This document shows positions 26,983 through 35,181 of a stretch of 64,000 bases of DNA, in pieces. How positions within the stretch are numbered: the stretch's first letter is position 1; every line of letters starts with the position of its first letter. The translations under genes were made by a program, and so were the position numbers. Origin of the DNA: Shimia marina (GTDB lineage Bacteria; Pseudomonadota; Alphaproteobacteria; Rhodobacterales; Rhodobacteraceae); NCBI RefSeq assembly GCF_001458175.1, contig NZ_CYPW01000006.1:687554-751553 (forward strand). Direction: 5' to 3'. Under the pieces are notes generated by a model. That model made no database searches. It had not been told where the DNA came from and worked only from the letters and a program-made list of their open reading frames with translations.

Positions 26983-27579
26983 ATGACACAAGCCCTGATC
27001 GTGATCGATGTTCAGAATGATTTTTGTCCCGGCGGGGCGCTCGCCGTCCCCGATGGCGATCAGATTGTCGCGGGCATCAACGCCCGGATGGCGGATTTTG
27101 ACACCGTGGTCCTGACACAGGATTGGCACCCCGCCGGACACAGCTCTTTCGCCAGCAGCCATTCAGGCAAGACCCCATATGAGGTGATCGACATGCCTTA
27201 CGGGCCTCAGGTGCTCTGGCCGGATCATTGCGTTCAGGGCAGCGAAGGCGCAGCCTTTCATGCGGCACTCAGCACGGATCGGGCAGATCTCATCATCCGC
27301 AAAGGTATGAACCCTGTAATCGACAGCTACTCTGCGTTTTTTGAAAATGACCGCAGCACAGCGACCGGCCTTGAGGGCTATCTGCGCAGCCGGCAGGTTT
27401 CCAAGCTGACATTGGTCGGGCTTGCGACCGATTTCTGTGTGAACTACTCGGCGCAGGATGCGGCCCGCTTGGGGTTTGAGGTGCAGGTTGAGGAAGCCCT
27501 TTGCCGGGGCATAGATCTGGATGGGTCTTTATCCACCGCCCGACACGAGATGACAACTTTAGGTGTATCTTTGGTATAG
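26983..27579 (+). CDS. pncA: Nicotinamidase PncA
   Basis: Hydrolyses nicotinamide to nicotinate in the NAD salvage pathway. The protein is 198 residues with the isochorismatase-like fold. The catalytic Asp9 (VIDVQNDF) and Cys152 (ATDFCVNYSAQDA) are visible, with the metal site DWHPAGHSSF and a catalytic Lys in IRKGMN. PncB, the next enzyme, is encoded at 30046, separated from pncA by a hybrid histidine kinase. An AGGGAGAG site precedes the ATG. Confidence 0.95.
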   Translation: MTQALIVIDVQNDFCPGGALAVPDGDQIVAGINARMADFDTVVLTQDWHPAGHSSFASSHSGKTPYEVIDMPYGPQVLWPDHCVQGSEGAAFHAALSTDRADLIIRKGMNPVIDSYSAFFENDRSTATGLEGYLRSRQVSKLTLVGLATDFCVNYSAQDAARLGFEVQVEEALCRGIDLDGSLSTARHEMTTLGVSLV

Positions 27580-27666
27580 ATTTTCGTACCTATGCTTGTC
27601 TGTTTTTTGTTTGTTAACCATTTCCCGACATCAAAACGCCATTTGATTTTCTAGGATGGGCCGCGC

Positions 27667-29916
27667 ATGGCAGCCGAAATTCATGAGTTAAATCGCGCGC
27701 TGGAGGAATTTGATAAGCGCAACACTCAGTCCGGTCGGCTTGAACGCTATGTTCTGGGCCGCCTTAGTCATGCCCTCAGCCGACAGGTCTTTATGCTCAT
27801 GGGCATTGCTGTGCTTATGGTTACCGTGTCACCATGGGTGGGGCTACAGGCGCTTGTGCCCATTCTGATTGGCGAAACCATTGATGCCCTAGTGCTGCGC
27901 GGGCTGGTGGATCGCATGGAGCGTGGCGTTCCTCTCAAACGTTTGATTCTGCAAAGCACCATCAGTGCGTCGATTCAGGCGATAGGTCTCGTCGTCTTCG
28001 TTGCCTTCATGTGGTATCATATCCCGCGTGAGGCGGGCCTTATGCTTTGCCTGTCTTATCTAGCCACCGCGGCGATGAATGCGGTCATGTCCCTCAGCTT
28101 CCATCGCTACGCTTCAATGGCGCGGTTGATTGTCTTCTGTGGCAGTATCATTCCGCTCTATTTGGCTGATTACTTCATCTTGCAATACGACCCTGTGCAG
28201 CTGCTCTATAATTTTGGGGTGACCATCATGATCGCCTACACGATGCTGCCGTTTGTAAGTTACGTGACCAATGGACGCCTGCGCGATCTGCAACAACAGC
28301 GCCGTCAGTTAGAACAGGCGCTGGAGCTGGCAACGGTAAATGCGGCTCTCATGGAGCGGCAACGCGAAAGCCGGCGGCTTGCGTCCATCCCGGAGAATGC
28401 CGTCGACAGCGTGTTGATGCTGGACAAAGAAGCGCGGATTCTGTGGATCAATCCGGCCTTCACAAAGCGGACCGGATATAAGCTTTCGGAGGTGGTTGGT
28501 AAGACACCTGCGGATGTCATCTATGGTGCGCATTCTGATCAGTCCGCTCAGGGTGTCTTGATGAGCGATATTCTACAGGGTCGTCCCTCTCGTAGCGAAA
28601 ACATCAACTACACCAGAGACGGGCAGCCTTTCTGGGTCGAAACCAACGTAGCCCCGGTCTTTGACGAGCAGGGCAATCTGGAGATGTGTGTGTCTATTGA
28701 GCGCGACATCACCAACAAGAAACGGCAGGAGAAAGAGCTGGCTGCAGCGAAACAGGCGGCGGAAATGGGCGAGCAGGCCAAGACGATCTTCCTCGCCAAC
28801 ATGAGCCATGAAATTCGCACCCCGATGAATGGCATCATCGGCATGGCCGAGCTGCTTGGCGAGGCGGAGCTGGGCAAAGAGGAAGCTCTCTATGTTCAAA
28901 CAATCCGTCACTCCTCCGAGGCGCTGCTGACCATCATCAACGACATTCTGGATTATTCCAAACTCAAGGATGGCCACATCACCATCAACAGCAATGGCTT
29001 CCTGCTGGATACCTGTTTGAAAGAAGTGGTGAACCTGATGCGCCCTCAGGCGGAGGCCAAGGGGATTGCCCTGACCCTTTCCAGAGCCGATGGCTTGCCG
29101 GACACGGTGCTGGGTGACGAAGGGCGGTTGCGACAGATATTGGTCAATGTGATCGGCAATGCCGTCAAGTTCACCGAGCAGGGCAGCGTCGATATCGCGG
29201 TGGAAACCGCAGCATGCGGCAGCATTGTGTTTCGGGTGACGGATACGGGCATTGGCATTCCTGCACACCGCCTGCCGTATATCTTTGAACAGTTTGAACA
29301 GGCCGACGCCGCCACGACCCGTCAATTTGGCGGCACCGGACTCGGGCTGGCGATCTCCCGTCAATTGGCACGGCTGATGGGCGGCGATGTGACTGTGACC
29401 AGTACCCTTGATGTGGGGTCCTGTTTTACCATCTTTACAAATCTCTGTGCCGTTTGCCCTGAAATTGCGGCACATCCCGTTGAGAGCACAGAAATCCCCG
29501 TGGATTTGCTCGAAAACGCCACTGTGTTGCTCGCCGAGGACAACCGCACCAACCGCCTGCTTGTGGAAAAACTGCTCAAGGATTTCCCGCTGACCTTGTT
29601 GATGGCGGAAGACGGGGCCAAAGCGGTGGAGCAGGTCAAAACATCACAGCCTGATGTCATTCTGATGGATATGTCGATGCCTGTCATGGACGGGCTGGAC
29701 GCCACCCGCGCCATCCGCGCCCTCAATATGCCTCAGCCCCAGATCATCGCCATCACCGCCAACGCCTACCGCAGCGATCGGGAGGCTTGTATTGAGGCCG
29801 GGATGGATGATTTTGTCAGCAAGCCACTGCGGCGGGCCGATCTCCTTGTGGCGTTGACCAAAGCGCTTGAACTGCAGAAGGCCAAGCCGCAGCTGGTGGA
29901 AAAAACCGGCGCTTGA
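27667..29916 (+). CDS. Membrane-bound hybrid sensor histidine kinase (PAS-HisKA-HATPase-REC)
   Basis: A 749-residue hybrid kinase. Residues 1-40 are cytoplasmic, about 40-205 hold some six membrane helices, and a coiled coil follows (DLQQQRRQLEQALELATVNAAL). A PAS domain spans about 240-360 (WINPAFTKRTGYKLSEVVGKT). The phosphoacceptor is His381 in LANMSHEIRTPMNG. The ATPase has TDTGIGIP and GGTGLGLAIS, and the C-terminal receiver has Asp668 (ILMDMSMPVMDG). The PAS lacks the cysteine of LOV photosensors. No separate response regulator or phosphotransfer protein is adjacent. It lies between pncA and pncB on the same strand; whether it senses NAD status or membrane state is unknown. Confidence 0.92.
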   Translation: MAAEIHELNRALEEFDKRNTQSGRLERYVLGRLSHALSRQVFMLMGIAVLMVTVSPWVGLQALVPILIGETIDALVLRGLVDRMERGVPLKRLILQSTISASIQAIGLVVFVAFMWYHIPREAGLMLCLSYLATAAMNAVMSLSFHRYASMARLIVFCGSIIPLYLADYFILQYDPVQLLYNFGVTIMIAYTMLPFVSYVTNGRLRDLQQQRRQLEQALELATVNAALMERQRESRRLASIPENAVDSVLMLDKEARILWINPAFTKRTGYKLSEVVGKTPADVIYGAHSDQSAQGVLMSDILQGRPSRSENINYTRDGQPFWVETNVAPVFDEQGNLEMCVSIERDITNKKRQEKELAAAKQAAEMGEQAKTIFLANMSHEIRTPMNGIIGMAELLGEAELGKEEALYVQTIRHSSEALLTIINDILDYSKLKDGHITINSNGFLLDTCLKEVVNLMRPQAEAKGIALTLSRADGLPDTVLGDEGRLRQILVNVIGNAVKFTEQGSVDIAVETAACGSIVFRVTDTGIGIPAHRLPYIFEQFEQADAATTRQFGGTGLGLAISRQLARLMGGDVTVTSTLDVGSCFTIFTNLCAVCPEIAAHPVESTEIPVDLLENATVLLAEDNRTNRLLVEKLLKDFPLTLLMAEDGAKAVEQVKTSQPDVILMDMSMPVMDGLDATRAIRALNMPQPQIIAITANAYRSDREACIEAGMDDFVSKPLRRADLLVALTKALELQKAKPQLVEKTGA

Positions 29917-29940
29917 CTGTGTGATAGGCGGATTTTCCCC

Positions 29941-29995
29941 CTTGGAGGCGCTTCGTGAAAATACACCCACAGGCCCAAAGGGCTTGGAGGCGCTT
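29941..29995 (+). repeat. 13-bp direct repeat upstream of pncB
   Basis: CTTGGAGGCGCTT occurs exactly at 29941-29953 and 29983-29995, a 42-base period (four helical turns), about 50 bases before the pncB start. It may be paired regulator sites or a small local duplication. Confidence 0.55.
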
Positions 29996-30045
29996 AAAAA
30001 TCTGGCTATCAACAGCCAAACCAAAGAATTGGGGGCCAGAAAACT

Positions 30046-31338
30046 ATGGTCGACATTGCCACGCGCGTCTGGAACCACAAATGGAAGATTGATCCCATTG
30101 TGCGGTCTCTCATCGACAACGATTTTTACAAGTTGCTGATGTGCCAATCCATTTTTCGCAACCGTCCCGACGCCCATGTCACCTTCAGCCTGATCAATCG
30201 CTCCTCCCAAGTGCGCCTTGCGGAGTTGATCGACGAAGGTGAGTTGCGTGAACAGCTGGACCATATTCAGTCCCTGTCGCTGACCCGCGGTGAAAGCACC
30301 TTCCTGCGCGGCAACACCTTCTATGGCAAGCGTCAGATGTTCCGCTCAGACTTCATGGAGTGGTTCGAAAACATGCGCCTGCCGGATTACCATCTGGAAA
30401 AACGCGATGGGCAGTATGAGCTGACCTTTGAGGGCAAATGGCATGAGGTCATGCTCTGGGAAATCCCGGCGCTGGCAGTCCTGATGGAGCTGCGCGGCCG
30501 CGCTGTGCTGCATGACATGCGCAAATTCGAGCTTCAGGTGCTCTATGCCCGCGCGATGACCAAACTCTGGGAAAAGATCAATCATCTCAACATGCTGCCA
30601 GATCTGCGCATCGCCGATTTTGGCACCCGTCGTCGCCACTCCTATCTTTGGCAGGACTGGTGCGTGCAGGCCATGGTCGAAGGGTTGGGCAACAAATTTG
30701 TTGGCACCTCCAACTGCCTCATCGCCATGAAGCGTGATCTGGAGGCCATTGGCACCAACGCCCATGAGCTGCCCATGGTGTTCTCGGCCCTGGCCCAGAC
30801 CGACGATGAACTGCGCCATGCGCCCTACAAGGTGCTGGAAGACTGGCACGAAGAGCATGAAGGCAACCTGCGCGTCATCCTGCCTGACACCTATGGCACC
30901 GAGGGCTTCCTCAAACACGCGCCGGATTGGCTCGCAGGCTGGACAGGCATTCGCATCGATAGCGGCGACCCTGCCAAAGGCGCCGAAACTGCAATTCGCT
31001 GGTGGAAAGAGCGCGGCGAAGATCCGACACAGAAGCTGATCATCTTCTCCGATGGTCTGGATACCGATAAGATTGCCGAGCTGCACACCCAATTTGCCGG
31101 TCGTGCGCGTGTGTCTTTTGGCTGGGGCACGCTTCTGACCAATGATTTCCGCGGCCTCACCCCAGACGATGGTCTGGCACCTTTCTCGATGGTCTGCAAA
31201 GCGATCAAAGCCAATGGCACCCCCACTGTCAAACTGTCAGACAACCCCAACAAAGCCATGGGCCCCGCCAGCGAAATCGAACGCTACAAACGGGTGTTTG
31301 GCGTGGGGCAACAGGATGAAATGGATGTGATTGTTTGA
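30046..31338 (+). CDS. pncB: Nicotinate phosphoribosyltransferase PncB
   Basis: Converts nicotinate and PRPP to nicotinate mononucleotide, the step after PncA in NAD salvage. The 430-residue protein matches the long PncB form. Family blocks are SLIDNDFYKLLMCQSIF near the N-terminus, FGTRRRHSYLWQ, FVGTSNCLIAM, the phosphoribosyl-binding RIDSGDPAKGAETAIRWW, and LIIFSDGLDTDKIAELH...FGWGTLLTNDF. It ends in an 18-bp palindrome shared with the intergenic region towards the convergent phosphotransferase gene. Confidence 0.95.
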   Translation: MVDIATRVWNHKWKIDPIVRSLIDNDFYKLLMCQSIFRNRPDAHVTFSLINRSSQVRLAELIDEGELREQLDHIQSLSLTRGESTFLRGNTFYGKRQMFRSDFMEWFENMRLPDYHLEKRDGQYELTFEGKWHEVMLWEIPALAVLMELRGRAVLHDMRKFELQVLYARAMTKLWEKINHLNMLPDLRIADFGTRRRHSYLWQDWCVQAMVEGLGNKFVGTSNCLIAMKRDLEAIGTNAHELPMVFSALAQTDDELRHAPYKVLEDWHEEHEGNLRVILPDTYGTEGFLKHAPDWLAGWTGIRIDSGDPAKGAETAIRWWKERGEDPTQKLIIFSDGLDTDKIAELHTQFAGRARVSFGWGTLLTNDFRGLTPDDGLAPFSMVCKAIKANGTPTVKLSDNPNKAMGPASEIERYKRVFGVGQQDEMDVIV

Positions 31339-31353
31339 TCCCCATGGGGATCA
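31336..31353. repeat. 18-bp perfect palindrome at the pncB stop
   Basis: TGATCCCC followed by GGGGATCA around a central AT makes a perfect palindrome that contains the pncB stop codon. It lies between the convergent pncB and phosphotransferase genes and may act as a weak bidirectional terminator; no T-run follows on either strand. Confidence 0.5.
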
Positions 31354-31363
31354 GACCGCTGTC

Positions 31364-32320
31364 TCACACAAAGCGCTTTGCCATCGCAATCGCCCGTTCC
31401 GCATAATCGCGCACCGCAGGGTGGTCGTCTGCGTAGCGTCCGATCACCCAGCCACAAGAGGCCATGGCCCGCATCACGGTGAAAGCGTCCAGCAGAGCGG
31501 CGGCATTCTCGGGCAAGGCCCGTACAGAGGCATAGCCACGCAGCAGCGCCCCGCCCAGATCGGCCTCATTGGCCTGATCCCAATTCTGTGACATGGCCAC
31601 GCCCAGCTCATACATGCGGAAGCCAAATACCCCGTCATCAAAGTCGATCAGCCGCACGTCATCACCCTGCACCAGCACGTTTTCGCGCAGCGCATCCGCG
31701 TGGATCAGACCAAAATCGCCATCCGCCGCCGCATGCGCGCCAATCACCGCGCGCAGCTTGTCCCGACAGGTCAACAGCAAATGCGCTTCCTCTTCTGACA
31801 GGCTCGCATTCTCCCAGAACCGGCCCCAGGAGGGATCCTCCCCCAACAGCGCGTCCAGATCGAGCACTTCGCGTTCAAAGGCCTCCGGGCGCTCCATGGC
31901 ATCGCTCGCCAGATGCAACCGCGCCAGCTCTGCCCCCAGAGCTTCATGCAGATCTGCCTGCGCTTGCGGTGCCATCGCCAGTTGCACGCCCCCTTCGCCC
32001 AGCGGTGCGCCCTCCAGCCATGTCACCAGTGAGGCCACACGCGGCCCGCCCGTCGCCAGCACCTCACCGGCCAGCGTGCGGATCGGCTGTGGCACGATCA
32101 TACCGGCCGCCACCAGCGCCTCTGACCACCAGAGTTCGGAGCGAATGGCATCATCACTCTGATAGCCGGGGCGGTGCAGGCGCAATGCCGCGCGCTGCCC
32201 ATCGGGGCTTGCCGCTTCCAGAACAATGTTCTCACGGTTCTTGATCAGCCGGGGGGACATCTCCACACCCCAGGCTTTCAGCGCCTCTTGCGCCGCAATA
32301 AGGGCCTGATCGTCGTTCAT
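31364..32320 (-). CDS. APH-family phosphotransferase (kinase-like), partner of a class-III PLP enzyme
   Basis: A 318-residue aminoglycoside-phosphotransferase-fold kinase. The Brenner-type catalytic motif is FGLIHADALRENVLVQ and the metal-binding Asp is in VRLIDFDDGVFG. This family includes homoserine, choline and hydroxylysine kinases. Its start overlaps the stop of the upstream class-III PLP gene by four bases (ATGA), so the two are translation-coupled. In animals and several bacteria an APH kinase phosphorylates an amino alcohol (hydroxylysine, ethanolamine) and a class-III PLP phospholyase then cleaves it; this pair may do the same. The substrate is not determined. Confidence 0.85.
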   Translation of the reverse strand: MNDDQALIAAQEALKAWGVEMSPRLIKNRENIVLEAASPDGQRAALRLHRPGYQSDDAIRSELWWSEALVAAGMIVPQPIRTLAGEVLATGGPRVASLVTWLEGAPLGEGGVQLAMAPQAQADLHEALGAELARLHLASDAMERPEAFEREVLDLDALLGEDPSWGRFWENASLSEEEAHLLLTCRDKLRAVIGAHAAADGDFGLIHADALRENVLVQGDDVRLIDFDDGVFGFRMYELGVAMSQNWDQANEADLGGALLRGYASVRALPENAAALLDAFTVMRAMASCGWVIGRYADDHPAVRDYAERAIAMAKRFV

Positions 32321-33582
32321 GCCACGGCTCCAAAGGCTGCATCGAGGGTTTCGGCAAGCAAATCCGCATCTGCGCGGCCAAAGGCACAGGGCGGGCGGAT
32401 CTTCAGCGTGTTGTCAAATCGGCCCTCGGTGTGCAGCAGCACGCCACGGTTGCGCATCTCTTCCACCATTGCATCACAGAGCGCGGTTGCCGGTTTGCCA
32501 TCGCGCCACAGCTCTGCTCCAAAGAACAGGCCAGATCCGCGCACATCGGCGATCACATCATAGCGTGTCTGCAGCTCTTTGAGCAGGCCCACCGCATAGG
32601 CGCCCACATCCTTGGCGTTCTCCACAAGGTTTTCGTCTTCAATCACATTGAGCACCGCCATGGCCGCCGCCGCACTCACCGGATTGCCGCCAAAGGTGTT
32701 GAAATATTTGAACCCTTCCTGAAACGCGGTGAGGATCTCAGGCCGGGTGATCACGGCGGCCACCGGGTGGCCATTGGCCATTGGCTTGCCCAGCGTCACA
32801 ATATCGGGCGCAAAGTTCAGCTTCTGATGGCCCCACCAATGGCTGCCAATCCGGCCAAATCCCGGCTGCACCTCATCGGCAATAATGATCCCGCCCGCCG
32901 CACGCACCAGCGCGATGGCGTCGTCAAGAAAGCCCTCTTCCAACGTCGGGAAGCCTTCGTTGGCAAAATAGGGGCAGACAATCAGAGCTGAGACCCCATG
33001 ACCATTGGCCTCAAGCTCTGCGATGGCGGTTTTCACACCTTCAGCAAAAGCTTTGGCCTGACCTTCCCGTGTGCCGCCCGGCGGCATCATATTGTCGGGC
33101 GCGGGCGCACGTTTCACATGGTCCTGAAAGCCGCCGATGGGCACTTTGGAGGTGTTAAGCTGGCTCACCGCTGCGGTATTGCCGTGATAGGTGTTGTCGG
33201 TGGTGATCACCCCGGTCTTGCCGGTCATCGCCTGCGCCATGCGTAGCGCCACATCATTGGCCTCAGAGCCGGAACAGACCATCACCATACTGTCGAGGTC
33301 ATGGTCAAACTTCGCGGTCAACGCTTCGCCATATTCCAGAATGCCGTCATGCACGTAACGGGTGTGGGTGTTGAGGGTTGCCGCCTGTGTGGCAATCGCT
33401 TCCACCACGCGGGGGTGGCAATGGCCCACATGAGGCACGTTGTTGTAGCAATCCAGATACTTGCGGCCGTCGGTGTCCCAAAGATAGGTCCCTTCGCCGC
33501 GGGCCAGATGCACAGGCTCTCTGTAAAATGTCGTCATATGCGGCCCCAAAAGCCGCGCGCGGCGCGTCAACACATCTGCCAT
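32317..33582 (-). CDS. Class-III PLP aminotransferase/phospholyase
   Basis: A 421-residue fold-type I PLP enzyme of aminotransferase class III. Seen: YNNVPHVGHCHPRVV near residue 46, CSGSEANDVALRMA, the cofactor-binding Asp in GGIIIADEVQPGFGRIG, and the PLP lysine in DIVTLGKPMANGHP. The NNVPHVGHCHP block is close to that of the AGXT2L1/AGXT2L2-type O-phosphoamine phospholyases. With the coupled kinase downstream this suggests breakdown of a phosphorylated amino alcohol; a plain omega-aminotransferase remains possible. The ATG at 33582 has AGGGAG upstream; an in-frame extension to 33609 lacks a ribosome-binding site. Confidence 0.88.
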   Translation of the reverse strand: MADVLTRRARLLGPHMTTFYREPVHLARGEGTYLWDTDGRKYLDCYNNVPHVGHCHPRVVEAIATQAATLNTHTRYVHDGILEYGEALTAKFDHDLDSMVMVCSGSEANDVALRMAQAMTGKTGVITTDNTYHGNTAAVSQLNTSKVPIGGFQDHVKRAPAPDNMMPPGGTREGQAKAFAEGVKTAIAELEANGHGVSALIVCPYFANEGFPTLEEGFLDDAIALVRAAGGIIIADEVQPGFGRIGSHWWGHQKLNFAPDIVTLGKPMANGHPVAAVITRPEILTAFQEGFKYFNTFGGNPVSAAAAMAVLNVIEDENLVENAKDVGAYAVGLLKELQTRYDVIADVRGSGLFFGAELWRDGKPATALCDAMVEEMRNRGVLLHTEGRFDNTLKIRPPCAFGRADADLLAETLDAAFGAVA

Positions 33583-33657
33583 GGGTTGCTCCCTATTTCT
33601 TCCCGGCAAAACTCTTGCGTCTTTCTGCGCCCGATGCCTGCCAATCGCAACCCCGGA

Positions 33658-34080
33658 TCAATCGTCGCGTGTAATCCGCCCGCGCATGGCTTTGACTTCA
33701 CCGCGCTCTTTCTTGGCCTTCAGTCGTCGCTGCTGGCTGCCGTAGGTGGGTTTGGTTTTGATCCGACGTTTGGGCGCCACCAGCGCCTTTCGGATCAGCT
33801 CGGCAAGACGGTCACGCGCGATCTCCCGGTTGCGGGCCTGACTGCGGGTTTCGTCACATTGCAGCACCACCGCGCCATCTTTGGTCCAGCGCCGTCCGGC
33901 CAGCCGTTTCAGCCGTGCTTTGATCGGGGCACTCAGCGCCGGGGAGCGCGCGGCTTCAAACCGCAGCTCAACTGCTGAGGAGACCTTGTTCACATTCTGC
34001 CCACCGGGTCCGCTGGCGCGCATGAACTGTTCGGTCAGTTCCCAGTCTTCAATTGTGATCTCATCGCTGATTCTCAGCAT
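33658..34080 (-). CDS. arfB: ArfB, alternative ribosome-rescue peptidyl-tRNA hydrolase
   Basis: A 140-residue stop-codon-independent release factor that frees ribosomes stalled on mRNA without a stop codon. The GGQ catalytic motif lies in RASGPGGQNVNKVSSAVELRF near residue 28. The basic C-terminal tail (KRRIKTKPTYGSQQRRLKAKKERGEVKAMRGR) is the segment that enters the empty mRNA channel. It lies 75 bases upstream of the class-III PLP gene on the same strand and may head that group. An unusual 11-bp repeat array lies 65 bases upstream. Confidence 0.93.
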   Translation of the reverse strand: MLRISDEITIEDWELTEQFMRASGPGGQNVNKVSSAVELRFEAARSPALSAPIKARLKRLAGRRWTKDGAVVLQCDETRSQARNREIARDRLAELIRKALVAPKRRIKTKPTYGSQQRRLKAKKERGEVKAMRGRITRDD

Positions 34081-34145
34081 GGCGCTCCCCGCGTTGCGCG
34101 GTCGGTGGGTTAAGATATGTGCTTTTCTATGTGCTCAAAAAATCC

Positions 34146-34189
34146 ACCGACGCAATACAGTCGGGATACCGACGCGATACCGACGTGAA
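34146..34189 (-). repeat. Four-unit 11-bp tandem repeat upstream of arfB (array A)
   Basis: Four consecutive 11-base units: ACCGACGCAAT, ACAGTCGGGAT, ACCGACGCGAT and ACCGACGTGAA. Units 1 and 3 differ at one base; unit 2 is degenerate. Read on the minus strand the consensus is ATCGCGTCGGT. A related four-unit array occurs at 52058-52101. The period equals about one helical turn. Confidence 0.8.
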
Positions 34190-34220
34190 ATTTTGCACAA
34201 AAAAGTGGTTAACGCGCATC

Positions 34221-34255
34221 AAAAAGGGCTGCTTCCCGCGTTGGAAACAGCCCTT
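34221..34255 (-). terminator. Rho-independent terminator (minus strand) downstream of the VUT transporter and small-RNA candidate
   Basis: An 8-bp stem (AAGGGCTG at 34224-34231 with CAGCCCTT at 34248-34255) is followed on the minus strand by a TTTTT run. It lies about 190 bases beyond the transporter stop, leaving room for a further transcribed element. Confidence 0.8.
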
Positions 34256-34448
34256 CGAGATGATTGGAGGTGCGTCGGTTAGGATCACACCAATTCGGAT
34301 CTTATGTCAGCCAAGGGCTGCCTCAGCTGCACTCCTTCCAAACTGTTCCGACCTCGTTCTCCATAGCTTCTCTAGACAATGGGCACCTCCTTTCAGATTG
34401 TTTCGCGTATCTTCAGCCTGCCACAGGCCAAAGATATGTCAAACAAAA
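34256..34448 (-). other. Transcribed-looking block with perfect SD, 18-codon ORF and long-range inverted repeat (possible sRNA or micro-peptide)
   Basis: On the minus strand AAAGGAGGTG (34393-34384), an essentially complete anti-16S match, stands six bases before a TTG that opens an 18-residue frame, MSREAMENEVGTVWKECS, ending at 34323 (an internal ATG is at 34364). The core GGAGGTGC (minus strand 34390-34383) is perfectly complementary to GCACCTCC (34273-34266), so the 125 bases between can close on themselves and hide the SD. A 5-bp hairpin (CAGCC-CTT-GGCTG) lies inside. With the terminator at 34221 this looks like an independent small transcript or a structured 3'UTR of the transporter gene. 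I do not recognise it as SRP, 6S or tmRNA. Confidence 0.4.
34323..34379 (-). CDS. Candidate 18-residue micro-ORF with consensus SD
   Basis: TTG start at 34379 with GGAGG six bases upstream; stop TGA at 34325-34323. The peptide is acidic and hydrophilic with one Trp and one terminal Cys, with no signal or membrane helix. It could instead be a chance frame inside a structured RNA. Coding is unproven. Confidence 0.25.
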   Translation of the reverse strand: MSREAMENEVGTVWKECS

Positions 34449-35084
34449 TCATGTGGTGCGCGCTGTCAAAGACCCCACGATGATGCGGAATGGCACAAGA
34501 GCAAGCAAAGCCAGCGAGAGTTTGACCATCCAATCGGCAAAGGCGAGGCTGACCCAGAGCGGCACAACCGGCCCTGCGCCCAGCAATGGCAGCATCTCCG
34601 CAGCCCAGCTCACGTCGTTGCTCGGTTCGATGAAAGACAGTGCGCCGCTGAAGGCAACGCTGAAGAAAATGATGGTATCCACAGAGGATCCAATCAGCGT
34701 CGAAGCCAGCGGCGCGCGCCACCATGCTCCCTCGCGCATTTCATCAAACACCGCCACATCAAGCAGTTGCGCGGTCAGGAAAGCCAGACCAGAGCCAATG
34801 GCAATGCGCAGAGTGACGGCCGGATAGGTGAATCCGTCGCCTTCCAGCATGATCTGCGTGCCGATGAAGGAGCAGATAACGCCAACAACAAAGCCCGCAA
34901 GCACCACACGGCGTGCCGCAGCGGCACCGTAAACGCGGTTCATGACGTCGGTCACAAGGAAAGCGAGAGGATAGGTAAAGGCACCCCAGGTCAGCCAGTT
35001 ACCAAACAGGAACTGTACAAGGATGTTGGAGGCAACCACAATGGCCGCCATGGCAAGAATGCCAGGAAGATATTTCGTGTTCAT
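34449..35084 (-). CDS. Queuosine-precursor transporter-type protein (VUT/YhhQ family)
   Basis: A 211-residue inner-membrane protein with six to seven helices. The family blocks FTYPLAFLVTDVMNRVYG near residue 36 and RIAIGSGLAFLTAQLLDVAVFDEMR are clear, as is the SSVDTIIFFSVAF segment. YhhQ in E. coli imports the queuosine precursors preQ0/preQ1. The role here is assigned by family. No preQ1 riboswitch was recognised in the 97 bases upstream. It is downstream of the phytase-like gene on the same strand. Confidence 0.88.
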   Translation of the reverse strand: MNTKYLPGILAMAAIVVASNILVQFLFGNWLTWGAFTYPLAFLVTDVMNRVYGAAAARRVVLAGFVVGVICSFIGTQIMLEGDGFTYPAVTLRIAIGSGLAFLTAQLLDVAVFDEMREGAWWRAPLASTLIGSSVDTIIFFSVAFSGALSFIEPSNDVSWAAEMLPLLGAGPVVPLWVSLAFADWMVKLSLALLALVPFRIIVGSLTARTT

Positions 35085-35181
35085 TTGTCTGAGCCCGTTT
35101 TGACAAGGTAGCGGCGACTTGACCCCGCGCGACTCGCGGGACGGTGGCGCGTTTACCGCTCTGGCGCAGATAAATCAAGTT

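Noticed and set aside
34256-34393. SRP (ffs) RNA gene
   Set aside because: There is a resemblance around GGAAGGAGTGCAGC, but the conserved CCGGAAGGAAGCAG helix 8 sequence and the pairing pattern are not met.
35085-35181. preQ1 riboswitch ahead of the queuosine-precursor-type transporter
   Set aside because: No pseudoknot-type preQ1 aptamer pattern was found in the leader.
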